From an uncultured bacterium (lineage in GTDB: Bacteria > Actinomycetota > Coriobacteriia > Coriobacteriales > Coriobacteriaceae): 64,000 bases of DNA. The notes beneath the pieces are model-generated. The model saw nothing but the letters and a program-made list of their open reading frames with translations, was not told where the DNA came from and ran no database searches. Positions within the stretch are counted from its first letter, which is position 1, and the number at the start of each line of letters is the position of its first letter. This document shows, piece by piece, positions 48,688-57,794 of this stretch. The stretch is from the NCBI GenBank assembly GCA_905215065.1, contig CAJMOF010000005.1:1-64000 (forward strand), given 5' to 3'. Position numbers and translations under genes: made by a program.

Positions 48688-49815
48688 TTAGACCGGCGCG
48701 AGGCCGATTCCGGCCCGCAGAGCGTTGAGCCAAGCGGCCTGACGTTTGCGATAACCCTTGATGCGATAGCGGAACCGAACCCCAGCAAGTCGATGCATCG
48801 TCTGGGCGAAGGCTTCGAGCGCAACAAGGTCTTTCATTTGGTCGCGATTGATAACCAGGACGTGGATACCCATGGCTTTAAGGCCATTGTTGCGATTGCC
48901 ATCGTGGATGCGAGCATTTTGAAGCTCATGCCCAATTCCGTTGTATTCGTTGTCGACTCCTGCAGCTGGGCAATATAAGTCGCAGATGGCATAGGGGATG
49001 CCGGAGGACATGTTGACCGCAAGAGTGTCGAAGTCGATTCGATGGTTGAGTAGCAGGCCTCCCATGGGCAGGCTGCAACATCCGAATCCGCCAAAGCGCA
49101 TGGGCGCTCCGAGAACGGCAAACATTAGGGATTCGGCTGGGGATGCAGATCCGGGTCGGGCGAGATTGACTGCCGTGCGAAACGAGGTGTATGAGCTACT
49201 TTTGGCGAAGCGCGCGACCGCCTCAAGCTCTTCGATAGTTGTGGCGGGCTCGCATTTGTAGTGCGCCTGTTCGTAGCGGGTTTCGGTCTGCTGTTCGGCC
49301 GCCGACTGGTCGCACCGGCAATCGAGGTCGTCCATCGCTTCGTAGCCATCGCCCTTGGGCCAGATGTCGTCATAGGCAATGGGGTATGTTGCCCCGGGAG
49401 GAAGGGAGTAGGTTCCGAGCAGTTCCATGAGAAGCATCAAGGTTTTGGCGACTGATTCATTTTTGGAACAAAGCATGGCTGTCATGGCAGGAGACGTTGC
49501 GTAGATGTCGGCCTCGACGTGCATAATTGCACCTTCAGGAAGCGGAGCGGAGAGAATATGCTGAAGAAGTCGCTTGTCGGGGCGTCTGTTGTCTTCGTCT
49601 GAAACGAGAAGATCGAGCAGTTCGGAATCATCTTCATTCCAGGCGTCGAGTATTGAAAGTGCGTCAAAGTCTATCGCGTCATTATTGGGAATGCAGCTAG
49701 CCAAGGCCTGTGCTTGCTGTTCACTATCAACGGAGTCCCAAGGTAGGGCAGAGTACGCCCGTCGTGCGCGACGAATTGCGCGGAGGGCGGAGAGATGTGA
49801 AATCACGGTCGTCAT
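48688..49815 (-). CDS. Unknown protein with a possible PD-(D/E)XK nuclease-like C-terminus
   Basis: 375 residues starting ATG 49815. Residues 1-150 are helical and acidic. The C-terminal 120 residues contain ICDLYCPAAGVDNEYNGIGH, then DGNRNNGLKAMGIHVLVINR (20 residues each). This resembles the DUF559/Vsr-like arrangement D..x(8)..[DE]xDG..H....R...L...G..V, found in AbiEi-like and orphan nucleases. The match is by pattern only. Lower GC than its neighbours and position between two TIR elements (48451 and 49979) suggest acquired DNA. I see no antitoxin partner. Confidence 0.55.
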   Translation of the reverse strand: MTTVISHLSALRAIRRARRAYSALPWDSVDSEQQAQALASCIPNNDAIDFDALSILDAWNEDDSELLDLLVSDEDNRRPDKRLLQHILSAPLPEGAIMHVEADIYATSPAMTAMLCSKNESVAKTLMLLMELLGTYSLPPGATYPIAYDDIWPKGDGYEAMDDLDCRCDQSAAEQQTETRYEQAHYKCEPATTIEELEAVARFAKSSSYTSFRTAVNLARPGSASPAESLMFAVLGAPMRFGGFGCCSLPMGGLLLNHRIDFDTLAVNMSSGIPYAICDLYCPAAGVDNEYNGIGHELQNARIHDGNRNNGLKAMGIHVLVINRDQMKDLVALEAFAQTMHRLAGVRFRYRIKGYRKRQAAWLNALRAGIGLAPV

Positions 49816-49978
49816 AGCTATAACGTACTAAGTTGGCGGCAGAATGCGACCGCCATACCGTTCTTTTCGCTCAGCAGGGCGCTGCGCGCCATGAACGGCT
49901 GGGTGTTATGAAATCGGTGGAATCGGTTGAGGGGATTGCAGGAAATTGAGCTCTGCCGCGAAGGTTGACGATAGCTAC

Positions 49979-50181
49979 TGGACAGTTAGTTCAGATACGT
50001 ATAAGGCAGCGGGCGTTCGAGGCGTTTCTAAGGGCCTTTGAGGGCGATTTGAGGGTAAATATGCGGAGGTTGTACTCGAAAACGATGAGCTTTGGGCGGC
50101 ATGGCATCCGCCGGGGAGCTCAGAAGGCTCCGAACGGCCCTTTGGGGCTTTAAAAAAATACGTATCTGAACTAATTGTCCA
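49979..50181. repeat. 203-bp TIR-bounded element, copy 3
   Basis: Starts TGGACAGTTAGTTCAGATAC and ends GTATCTGAACTAATTGTCCA. Interior hairpins: AAGGGCC/GGCCCTT, GGCGG/CCGCC and GGAGC/GCTCC. The interior does not align with copies 1 and 2. The remaining 163 bases up to the 49815 start show nothing recognisable. Confidence 0.75.
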
Positions 50182-50200
50182 GGGAAGGTTGGCGAGGGAT

Positions 50201-50234
50201 AGAAAAAGGGTCGGAAGCGAGCTTCCGACCCTTT
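50201..50234 (-). terminator. Terminator after prs
   Basis: AAAGGGTCGGAAGC pairs perfectly with GCTTCCGACCCTTT; TTTTTCT follows on the minus strand. Confidence 0.85.
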
Positions 50235-50267
50235 AAAAGCATCAAAGATGATGCGATGCGCGGCAGA

Positions 50268-51254
50268 CTACAGCGCGAAGTCGCCGCCGACGAGCGTGGA
50301 GACGGGCTCCTCGTGGTAAACGGCGGAGATGGCCTGAGCGAACTCCTCGGCGACCGAGATGGTCTTGATCTTGCCGCCGACCTCGACGGGGATGGCGTCG
50401 GTGACGACGCACTCGACGATGGGGGCGTCGTTCAGACGCTCGATGGCCGGACCGGAGAAGATGCCGTGGGTGGCGCAGACGTAGATGTCGCCAGCGCCCA
50501 TAGCCTTGAGCTCCTTGACGTTGGCGCACAGGGTGCCAGCGGTGTCGATCATGTCGTCGTTGATGATGCAGGTCTTGCCCTTGATGTCACCGATGATGCC
50601 CATGACCTCGGCGGCGTTGTGGCGCGGACGACCCTTGTGGGCAATGGCCAGGTCGCAGCCGAGCATATCGGACAGCTTCTTGGCGGCCTTGGCGCGACCC
50701 ACGTCGGGGGAGACGACAACCAGGTTGTCGGTGTCGAAGTTCATGGCGTTGTAGTACTGGCCAAACAGCGGCAGTGCGGACAGGTGGTTAACCGGGATAT
50801 CGAAGAAGCCCTGGATCTGGCCCTGGTGCAGGTCGAGGGTGATGATGCGGTTGACGCCGGCACGCTCGAGCAGGTTGGCGACGAGGCGGGCGGTGATGGG
50901 CTCGCGCGGGCCGGCCTTGCGGTCCTGGCGGGCATAGCCGTAGTGGGTGATAACGGCGGTGATGGAGCGGGCGGATGCGCGCTTGGCAGCGTCGGTGGCG
51001 ATGAGCAGCTCCATGAGCATGTCGTTGACGTTGCCGCCGGCCACGGACTGAATCAGGAAGACGTCGGCGCCGCGGACGGTCTCGTCGTAGCGGGCGTAAA
51101 TCTCACCATTGGCGAACTGCTTTAGCGTAAGGCCCGAAAGCTCGACCCCAAGGTACTCAGCAATCTTCTGAGCGAGGGGACGGTTGGAGGAACCGGAATA
51201 CACGCGGATGGACTTGCGCATATTCTCCGACTTCTCGGGATCATTAATCGGCAT
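50268..51254 (-). CDS. prs: Ribose-phosphate pyrophosphokinase
   Basis: 328 residues. AAGGAGAAGG lies before the ATG. FANGEIYARYDETVRGADVF (20 residues) and PITARLVANLLERAGVNRII are PRPP synthase regions; the ATP/ribose-phosphate loop is INDDMIDTAGTL. It makes PRPP, used by purF in this window and by pyrimidine, His and Trp synthesis. glmU lies upstream on the same strand, with a terminator between. Confidence 0.97.
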   Translation of the reverse strand: MPINDPEKSENMRKSIRVYSGSSNRPLAQKIAEYLGVELSGLTLKQFANGEIYARYDETVRGADVFLIQSVAGGNVNDMLMELLIATDAAKRASARSITAVITHYGYARQDRKAGPREPITARLVANLLERAGVNRIITLDLHQGQIQGFFDIPVNHLSALPLFGQYYNAMNFDTDNLVVVSPDVGRAKAAKKLSDMLGCDLAIAHKGRPRHNAAEVMGIIGDIKGKTCIINDDMIDTAGTLCANVKELKAMGAGDIYVCATHGIFSGPAIERLNDAPIVECVVTDAIPVEVGGKIKTISVAEEFAQAISAVYHEEPVSTLVGGDFAL

Positions 51255-51394
51255 TACCCTTCTCCTTTATATCGAATGCCATATAGATGCCTTGTTGCAT
51301 TGTAACCGCGCGACGGGGCTTATCGGGTCTTGATAACGTCTTTACCGTCAACGGACACGAACCGACCACTCATCCGGTTGCGCAGGTCACGATA

Positions 51395-51430
51395 GAAAAA
51401 GGAGCCGCCCCCATGGGAACAGCTCCTTAG
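51395..51430 (-). terminator. Terminator after glmU
   Basis: AAGGAGC pairs with GCTCCTT, with an inner CCCATGGG; TTTTTC follows on the minus strand. Confidence 0.7.
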
Positions 51431-51445
51431 ATGCTTGGTAAAACG

Positions 51446-52858
51446 TTATACCTCGTCGTCCTCGTGCAGACGGCGGCGATAATCGGCGGCCCAGCCCTCA
51501 ATATTTACCTGACGGGCGCGGCCCAGACCGAGTGCGTCGGCCGGGACCGGCTCGGTGATGACGGAGCCGGCGGCCACGAGCGCGCCGTCGCCGATCTGGG
51601 CGGGCGCGACCATCATGGTGTCGGAACCGATGAAGGCATCCTTGCCGATGACGGTCTTGTGCTTGTGGACGCCGTCGTAGTTGCAGGTGATGGAGCCCGC
51701 GCCCACGTTGACGCCGGAGCCCATGGTAGTGTCGCCGATGTAGGACAGGTGCGGCACCTTGGAGCCCTCGCCGATCGTGGACTTCTTGATCTCCACGTGC
51801 GTGCCGGCCTTGGATCCGTCGAGCATGTGGGTGCCCGGGCGCAGGTAGGCGCGCGGGCCGCAGTCGACGCCGTTCTCGATGACGGCCTCGATGGCGATGG
51901 TCTCATCGATGGTGCAGCCGCTGCCGACGGTGGTGTTGGTGAGGCGGCTGTTGGGGCCGAGCTGGCACTCCTCGCCCACGGTGACGTGGCCGATCAGGTG
52001 CGTCTGCGGCCACACGACGGTGTCGCGGCCGATGACGGCGTCGGGGCCGATCCAGGCCTGCGTGGGGTCGATGAAGGTGACGCCCTCGGCCATCCAGTGC
52101 TCGTTGATGCGGTCGCGAGCGATGGCAGTGAGCTGCGCGAGCTGGATGCGGCTGTTGACGCCCAGGCCATCGCGGTAGTCGTCGCAGTGGAAGATGGAGA
52201 CCGCCTGGCCGTGACCCTTGAGGATCTCGAGCATGTCGGGCAGGTAGTACTCGGCCTGCGCGTTGTCGTTGCCGATCTCGTCAATGTGGGCGGCGAGCTG
52301 CGCGCCGTCGAAGGCGTAGCAGCCGGCGTTGCACTCCAGCAGCGTGGCGGCCTGCTCGGGCGTGCAGTCCTTCTGCTCGATGATGCGCTCGATCTGGCCG
52401 TCGGCGCCCAGCTTGATGCGGCCGTAGCCAAAGGGGTCGGGCGGGGTCATGGTCATGACGGTGCAGGCGAGCTCGCCGGTGGCGACGGTCTGCGCGAACT
52501 TGGCGACGGTGTCGGCGGTGATGAGCGGCAGGTCGCCGTTGAGCACGACGACCGGATCCTCGGCGATGCCGCAGGCCTCGAGCGCGACCTTTACGGCGTG
52601 GCCGGTGCCCAGGCGCTCGGTCTGCTCAACGCACTCGACCTTGGTGGCGCTGTTGGCGTAGGCGCCGTCGATAAGGGCGCGCATCTCGTCGGCGTGGCTG
52701 CCAATGACGACCACGACGCGGCTGCAGCCGGCCTTGATGGTGGCGTCGACGATCCACTGGACCATGGGCTTACCCAGGATCTTGTGCGAAACCTTGCAGT
52801 GGTTCGACTTCATGCGGGTGCCCTCGCCGGCGGCGAGGATAATTGCAGTTGCGTCCAT
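51446..52858 (-). CDS. glmU: Bifunctional GlcNAc-1-P uridyltransferase / GlcN-1-P acetyltransferase
   Basis: 470 residues from ATG 52858 (AGGAGA upstream). The N-terminal transferase has ILAAGEGTRMKS and VLNGDLPLI. The C-terminal left-handed beta-helix of hexapeptide repeats runs from about residue 250 (IGPDAVIGRDTVV, IGEGSKVPHLSYIGD, GVNVGAGSITCNYDG). It makes UDP-GlcNAc for peptidoglycan. The glmU-prs order is widespread in Gram-positive bacteria. Confidence 0.97.
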   Translation of the reverse strand: MDATAIILAAGEGTRMKSNHCKVSHKILGKPMVQWIVDATIKAGCSRVVVVIGSHADEMRALIDGAYANSATKVECVEQTERLGTGHAVKVALEACGIAEDPVVVLNGDLPLITADTVAKFAQTVATGELACTVMTMTPPDPFGYGRIKLGADGQIERIIEQKDCTPEQAATLLECNAGCYAFDGAQLAAHIDEIGNDNAQAEYYLPDMLEILKGHGQAVSIFHCDDYRDGLGVNSRIQLAQLTAIARDRINEHWMAEGVTFIDPTQAWIGPDAVIGRDTVVWPQTHLIGHVTVGEECQLGPNSRLTNTTVGSGCTIDETIAIEAVIENGVDCGPRAYLRPGTHMLDGSKAGTHVEIKKSTIGEGSKVPHLSYIGDTTMGSGVNVGAGSITCNYDGVHKHKTVIGKDAFIGSDTMMVAPAQIGDGALVAAGSVITEPVPADALGLGRARQVNIEGWAADYRRRLHEDDEV

Positions 52859-52890
52859 GTGATCTCCTGTTACGTTATAGAGACGTGTGT

Positions 52891-52918
52891 TTGGAAACGA
52901 TACACGGCGCAATATGAT
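52891..52918 (+). promoter_or_regulatory. Putative promoter of the ECF transporter genes
   Basis: TTGGAA (52891-52896) and TATGAT (52913-52918) are 16 bases apart in the divergent gap between glmU and ecfT. A hairpin GGCGGC/GCCGCC follows near 52956-52978. Confidence 0.5.
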
Positions 52919-53045
52919 ACCGCAGGCATATGATGAGCGCGTAACGATTGGCGCGTGGCGGCCGATGTCGGTGCCGCCGGCGTGGCGTTTGCGCTGGTTG
53001 TGCATGGCGGTGACGTCACTACGGCGCTGACGTTTGAGCGAGGGA

Positions 53046-53945
53046 ATGGGGGTGCCCGTGGATATCATGCGAGAGGAATCGGGCAACGAGCCCGTCGCGG
53101 CATTTTCGATGTCGCATCCGGCGGTGCCGGCGCTCTACATGGTGCTGACGCTGGGCCTCACCATGTTCTCGATGCAGCCGGTGTTGATTGCGCTGTCGCT
53201 TGCGGGCGGGTTGGCGTACGGGTTTGCGACGCGCGGCGCCGCGCGTACGTTGGGGGCGCTTCGCTGGCAGCTGCCGGTGATTTTGATCATCGCGGTGCTC
53301 AATCCGCTGTTTAGCGCCTCGGGCTCGACGGAGCTGTTCCGTATTGGCATGCGTGCGGTGTATCTGGAGAGCATGGTTTACGGCCTGTGCATGGGCGGAC
53401 TGTTTGTGGCGAGCGTGCTGTGGTTTGAGGCCGCGGCGTCGATGCTTAGCTACGACAAGGTGCTTGCGCTTTTGGGTGACGCCGCGCCGGTGATCGCGCT
53501 CATGATCTCGATGTGCATGCGGCTTATCCCGCAGTTTTTGCGCCGCGGCCGTACGGTACTGGCGGTGCAGGATGCGATTGATGTACCGGGGCGTGCGCCC
53601 ACCGATCCCGTGCGATCGCGCCTGCGGGCGTCGAGCGTGCTGATGGGCTGGGGCATGGAGGATTCGCTGGAGCGCGCCGACGCCATGCGCTCGCGCGGAT
53701 GGGGCGCCGCGACGCGCCGCACGACGTATGCGCGGTGTCGGCTGGGGCGCGGCGATGTTGCCGCGCTGGTTGGGCTTGCGCTGTTTGGTGCCGCCGCGGT
53801 GGCGGTGGCATGGACCGCGACAACGCAGTATTCGTTTTATCCGCAGCTCTCGGTGCCGGCGCCGTGGCTGGGCTATGTCGTGTACGCTGTCTGGATGATG
53901 CTGCCTTGCGCGTCGCACGCGATTGATGAGAAGAGGTTTGGCTGA
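53046..53945 (+). CDS. ECF transporter transmembrane protein (EcfT/CbiQ family)
   Basis: About 299 residues; ATG 53046 used, but GTG 53052 (GAGGG six bases upstream) and ATG 53067 are also possible. Membrane segments near residues 35-75 and 110-175, and a last pair at 235-285. The cytoplasmic region carries GMEDSLERADAMRSRGWG, the EcfT coupling helix signature with the Ala-Arg motif. It links the ATPases with the S protein. Its stop overlaps the next ATG (TGATG). Confidence 0.88.
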   Translation: MGVPVDIMREESGNEPVAAFSMSHPAVPALYMVLTLGLTMFSMQPVLIALSLAGGLAYGFATRGAARTLGALRWQLPVILIIAVLNPLFSASGSTELFRIGMRAVYLESMVYGLCMGGLFVASVLWFEAAASMLSYDKVLALLGDAAPVIALMISMCMRLIPQFLRRGRTVLAVQDAIDVPGRAPTDPVRSRLRASSVLMGWGMEDSLERADAMRSRGWGAATRRTTYARCRLGRGDVAALVGLALFGAAAVAVAWTATTQYSFYPQLSVPAPWLGYVVYAVWMMLPCASHAIDEKRFG

Positions 53946-55588
53946 TGTCTCGGTTGGATAGGGGCCCGGTGTCGGGCGCGGCGTGCGGCCCGGATATTCC
54001 GGCGATTGAGGTGCAGGGCCTTAGTTTTGCCTATCCCGGGGCCGGGGCACCGGTGCTCGACGGGCTCGACTGGTCTGTTCCCCAAGGTGCGTTTGCACTG
54101 CTCGTTGGCGGTACCGGGTCGGGCAAGTCGACGCTGCTCTCGCTGCTCAAACCCGAGATCGCGCCGACGGGCGAATGCGCCGGCGAGCTGTGCGTGCTGG
54201 GTGAGAGCGTTGCCGATATGGACGTTCGGGCGTCCGCAGAGCGCATGGGCTATGTGTTTCAGGATCCCGAGAACCAGATTGTGTGCGAGACCGTGTGGCA
54301 CGAGATGGCGTTTGGCCTGGAAAACTTAGGCATGTCGCGCGACGAGATGCGCCGCCGTGTTGCCGAGACCAGCTATTTCTTTGGTCTGGAGGACTGGCTT
54401 CATCGCGATACCGATACGCTTTCGGGTGGCCGCAAACAGCTGCTGTCGCTTGCCGCCGTCCTGGCACTGCGTCCGCGTGTGCTGCTACTCGACGAGCCCA
54501 CGTCTCAGCTCGATCCCGTTGCCGAGAAGAATTTTCTGCACGCGCTGTTTCGCGTGAACCGTGAGCTGGGCTGCACGGTTGTTGTGGCTACGCATCAACC
54601 GCGGCCGATGCTCGAGTATGCGACGTGTGCGTACCGGATTGAGGGCGGTCGCGTGCGCGAGGTGGCGGATATGGCTTCTTTGGGACGCCGAGAATCGCTG
54701 TTTTCCGACGACATGTTGGGGTGGGGTGCCGTCCGATGTGCAAAAAACGGAGTATTCAGCAGGCGTGAGGACAATTTGGGCTCTCTGGAGCCGCCCGGGG
54801 ACGTATCGAGCGCGAAAAAAAGCTCGGAATTGGACAAATCGTCCGAATTTGTGGCGCAAACGTCGCTCGAGAACGGCTCGGAAGCCTTCCCGCGCACGGA
54901 TGGGAGCAGAATACTCCAAAAAATGCACGCTGGGTCGGCTACCACCCTGTCGGAAGGCTGGTTTCGCTACGATCGCGCGTGCGGTTGGGTGCTGCGCGGG
55001 CTCGATGCGTCGTTTTCGGCTGGCGCGGTGCATGCAGTCGTGGGCGGAAACGGCTGCGGCAAGTCGACGATGCTTTCGGTGCTGGCCAAGACTGCCAAGC
55101 TGCAGCGTGGTCGTATGGTGCGCGGGGCGGCCTCGGCTGCGCTGCTGCCGCAGAACCCCAAGGCCCTGCTGGTTGCCGAGACGGTGCGCGACGAGCTGAT
55201 GGAATGGGCCTCGACCTGCGGATATGACGAGAACTTGGCGCGGGAGCGTGCGGCGCAACTGGGATTGGACGGCCTGGAGACGCGCCACCCCTACGATCTT
55301 TCGGGCGGACAGCGCCAGCTGCTTGCGTTGGCAAAGCTGCTGCTGATCGGCCCCGAGCTGCTGTTGCTTGATGAGCCCACCAAGGGCCTTGACCTGGCAA
55401 GTCGCTGCATTATCGCCCGCGCCCTGCGTGACCATGCGAAGGCTGGCGGCACCGTCATTATGGCCACGCACGATCTGGATTTTGCCGAGCAGGTTGCCGA
55501 TGACATTGCCATGATGTTTGGCGGCGAGATCGCCTGCATGGAGCCGCCGACCGACTTCTTTGCCGACAACGTGTTTTATAGGGCGTGA
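53945..55588 (+). CDS. ECF transporter ATPase, two EcfA domains fused
   Basis: 547 residues. Domain 1: Walker A GGTGSGKST, VFQDPENQIV, signature LSGGRKQL, Walker B LLLDEPTSQLD. Domain 2: Walker A GGNGCGKST, LPQNPKALLV, LSGGQRQL, LLLDEPTKGLD. The fused form replaces separate EcfA1 and EcfA2. Residues 266-328 form a low-complexity linker encoded by 54739-54927, which is bounded by an inverted repeat. With the adjacent T and S proteins this completes a group I ECF importer for a vitamin or metal. Confidence 0.92.
   Translation: MSRLDRGPVSGAACGPDIPAIEVQGLSFAYPGAGAPVLDGLDWSVPQGAFALLVGGTGSGKSTLLSLLKPEIAPTGECAGELCVLGESVADMDVRASAERMGYVFQDPENQIVCETVWHEMAFGLENLGMSRDEMRRRVAETSYFFGLEDWLHRDTDTLSGGRKQLLSLAAVLALRPRVLLLDEPTSQLDPVAEKNFLHALFRVNRELGCTVVVATHQPRPMLEYATCAYRIEGGRVREVADMASLGRRESLFSDDMLGWGAVRCAKNGVFSRREDNLGSLEPPGDVSSAKKSSELDKSSEFVAQTSLENGSEAFPRTDGSRILQKMHAGSATTLSEGWFRYDRACGWVLRGLDASFSAGAVHAVVGGNGCGKSTMLSVLAKTAKLQRGRMVRGAASAALLPQNPKALLVAETVRDELMEWASTCGYDENLARERAAQLGLDGLETRHPYDLSGGQRQLLALAKLLLIGPELLLLDEPTKGLDLASRCIIARALRDHAKAGGTVIMATHDLDFAEQVADDIAMMFGGEIACMEPPTDFFADNVFYRA
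54739..54927. repeat. 189-bp repeat-bounded segment in frame within the ECF ATPase gene
   Basis: TGCAAAAAACGGAGTATTC at the left end and GAATACTCCAAAAAATGCA at the right share TGCA and GGAGTATTC in inverted orientation. The length is 63 codons exactly and it adds no stop. The encoded linker (SSAKKSSELDKSSEF and similar) is unlike either ATPase domain. A former intergenic repeat inserted between the two domains would explain it. Confidence 0.5.
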
Positions 55589-55592
55589 TGGG

Positions 55593-56306
55593 ATGGCGGA
55601 TTATCGCATCGTGCGCCTACTCGCAAAACTGGAGATACCGCTGCTGCTGGCGGTGCCAGCCGTGATGGCTGCGGCGCTGCTGGCGGGCGTTGAGCAGGCG
55701 GCGCTCGCCATGCTTGTCGTGGTGGCGCTGGTGCTTGCGCTGTTCTTTGCAGGCTACGAGGCGTCGCGACCGGGCCTGCGCCAGATTATGCCAACGCTGG
55801 TTCTGGCGGCGTTGGCCGCGGCGGGGCGCATCTTGTTTGGCCCCATTCCCGACTTTAAACCCGTGAGTGCCATCGCCATTATCGCGGGGGCGACGCTTGG
55901 CCGCCGCAATGGTTTTATGGTTGGCGCGCTGGCGGCGCTGACCAGCAATTTCTTTTTTGGACAGGGCATGTGGACGCCGTGGCAGATGTATGCTTGGGGT
56001 TTGGTGGGCTATATCGGTGGTGCGCTGGCGCATGCGGGCGCGTTTGACCGCGCCGATGGAACCGTGCGCATGCCGGCGCTGTTGGCGTATGGCTTTGCGT
56101 CGGGCCTGCTGTATGGCGTCGTGATCAACGCCTACGACATTATCGGTTTTGTTCAACCGCTCACGTGGGCGGGTGCCATGGCGCGTCTTGCCACCGCCGT
56201 ACCGTTCGATATCACGCACGGCCTTGCGACCTGCGTGTTTTTGGCCGCCTTGTACAGGCCTTGGTGCCGTCGCATCAACCGAGTCGTCGTGAAGTACGGA
56301 CTGTAG
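55593..56306 (+). CDS. ECF transporter substrate-binding S component
   Basis: 237 residues from ATG 55593, four bases after the ATPase stop. About six membrane segments. AAAGRILFGPIPDFKPVSAI followed by GATLGRRNGFMVGALAAL is the typical S-component core of the cobalamin/thiamine-like ECF-S families. The ligand cannot be determined; no riboswitch is visible upstream. Confidence 0.85.
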   Translation: MADYRIVRLLAKLEIPLLLAVPAVMAAALLAGVEQAALAMLVVVALVLALFFAGYEASRPGLRQIMPTLVLAALAAAGRILFGPIPDFKPVSAIAIIAGATLGRRNGFMVGALAALTSNFFFGQGMWTPWQMYAWGLVGYIGGALAHAGAFDRADGTVRMPALLAYGFASGLLYGVVINAYDIIGFVQPLTWAGAMARLATAVPFDITHGLATCVFLAALYRPWCRRINRVVVKYGL

Positions 56307-56353
56307 GGCTGGTTGCGCCGGGGCGGGAATCAATACTGCCGAAGTGCCATTTT

Positions 56354-56505
56354 AAAACTATGCCGGTTTACGGGGCCAGATTGGCACAAGCAGACCATGC
56401 CGGCTATTTTTGAAATAGAGCAAGCCGTTTACCTGCGGTTTTATTATTTCGGAATTGCGTATGGTTGGGGGTTCGCGATTCAGCCCCGTAAACCGGCATA
56501 GTTTT
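56354..56505. repeat. 152-bp inverted-repeat element (AAAACTATGCCGG ends)
   Basis: Bases 56354-56376 are the exact complement of 56483-56505 (23 bp). A second pair, GCCGGCTATTT (56399) and AAATAGCCGGC (56508), overlaps it, and CCGGTTTACGGGGC is in the arm. No gene. It lies in the 534-base gap between the ECF S gene and exoA. Confidence 0.75.
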
Positions 56506-56531
56506 GAAATAGCCGGCTGATACGACGGGCA

Positions 56532-56826
56532 TCGTGGCCCTCGGAGAGCCAAATTGATCCGTTTCCTTTCGCCTCCAGACGTTCCCAGGGAATCAGCTGA
56601 ACCCGCCCGCCACGAAATCGGTCTATCTACTACGTTTGGCCCGACACCCCCAACCACAACCGTGTTTTATGAAAAACCGCAGGCTTTCTACCTGCGGTTT
56701 TCTTTTTGCGTTGTTCACTGTGGTCGAGGGTAGTGGCTTAAACGTAGTAGATGGGCGTGTTTCGTGGCGGATGGGTCACGCGGATACCCCCACGAGGCCC
56801 AAAATGATCCGTTTTCCTTCGTCTCC
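56532..56826. repeat. Composite repeat block upstream of the exoA end
   Basis: ATTGATCCGTTTCCTTTCGC at 56553 recurs in direct orientation as ATGATCCGTTTTCCTTCGTC at 56803. Within it, CGCCACGAAA...ATCTACTACGTTT (56608-56637) is complementary to 56740-56769. A terminator hairpin lies in the centre. Confidence 0.6.
56673..56706. terminator. Terminator-type hairpin in the composite repeat
   Basis: AAAACCGCAGG pairs perfectly with CCTGCGGTTTT around CTTTCTA; TTTTT follows on the plus strand and AAAAA precedes it. Confidence 0.7.
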
Positions 56827-56840
56827 GGGGGCAGCTGGAG

Positions 56841-57659
56841 CTAGAGCTCCAACGTAAGGGTGACGGGGCAGTGGTCGCTGCCAAAGATGTCGCCGCGGAT
56901 GCCCGTGTCGCGCACGTTGCCGGCGATTGCGTCGCTTACCAGGAAGTAGTCGATGCGCCAACCGGCGTTGTTCTTGCGGGCATTAAAGCGGTAGCTCCAC
57001 CAGCTGTAGACGCCCTCGACGTCCGGATTTGCCGCGCGCCAGGTATCGGTAAACCCGGCGTTGAGCAGCTCGGTGAACTTGCCGCGCTCCTCGTCCGAAA
57101 AGCCGGCGTTGCCGCGGTTGGACTTGGGGTTCTTAAGGTCGATCTCCTCATGCGCCACGTTAAAGTCGCCGCAAGTTACGACGGGCTTGCCGGTCTCGCG
57201 TTCAAGCGCGCTCAAAAAGCCGCGATAGGCATCGTCCCAAGCCATGCGCACGTCGATGCGGGCGAGTTCGTTTTGCGCGTTGGGAGTGTAGACATCCACA
57301 AACCAGAACTTGTCGAACTCCAGCGCGCAGACGCGGCCCTCGGTTACGGCTTGGGTGACGAGTGCGGCCGCCTCGCCCTCGCCGGCGTAGGGTAACAGCG
57401 CGTCGGCGTGCAGCACGCGCAGCGGTTTCTGGCGGCTAAAGACCGCAGTGCCCGAATAGCCTTTACGCTCGGCGTAGCTCCAGGTTTGGTGATAGCCGGG
57501 CAGGTCAATATCGACCTGGCCTTCTTGCAACTTGGTCTCTTGCAGCGCCAGGATATCGACGTCGAGTTCTTGCGCGATCTGGATAAAGCTCGGGTCCTTT
57601 TTGAGCACGGCGCGCAGGCCGTTGACGTTCCACGAGGCGAAAGTGTAAGTCTGAGGCAT
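56841..57659 (-). CDS. Exodeoxyribonuclease III (AP endonuclease)
   Basis: 272 residues. SWNVNGLRAVLKK, LALQETKLQEGQV, YTPNAQNELARID, GDFNVAHEEIDL, WWSYRFNARKNN, WRIDYFLVS and GSDHCPVTLTLEL cover all active-site blocks of the XthA/ExoA family. It cleaves at abasic sites and removes blocked 3' ends. The start at 57659 is preceded by GAAAGG. The gene runs divergently from the sirtuin. Confidence 0.96.
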   Translation of the reverse strand: MPQTYTFASWNVNGLRAVLKKDPSFIQIAQELDVDILALQETKLQEGQVDIDLPGYHQTWSYAERKGYSGTAVFSRQKPLRVLHADALLPYAGEGEAAALVTQAVTEGRVCALEFDKFWFVDVYTPNAQNELARIDVRMAWDDAYRGFLSALERETGKPVVTCGDFNVAHEEIDLKNPKSNRGNAGFSDEERGKFTELLNAGFTDTWRAANPDVEGVYSWWSYRFNARKNNAGWRIDYFLVSDAIAGNVRDTGIRGDIFGSDHCPVTLTLEL

Positions 57660-57794
57660 GGTGTCCTTTCGACGGGGTTGGCAGGCTTAAGATTAGCGCA
57701 ACAGGGGCGGGGTGGGCTCCGCGCATGCTGACTTAAAGGTCGCATGCTGGGATATCGCCCGACGCCGCCCGATCAACAAGGACGGAGGACTCAT

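Noticed and set aside
50175..51125. Plus-strand open frame opposite prs
   Set aside because: Complement of prs with no start signal or domain.
51431..52933. 500-residue plus-strand open frame opposite glmU
   Set aside because: Antisense shadow; the minus-strand GlmU reading is complete and unambiguous.
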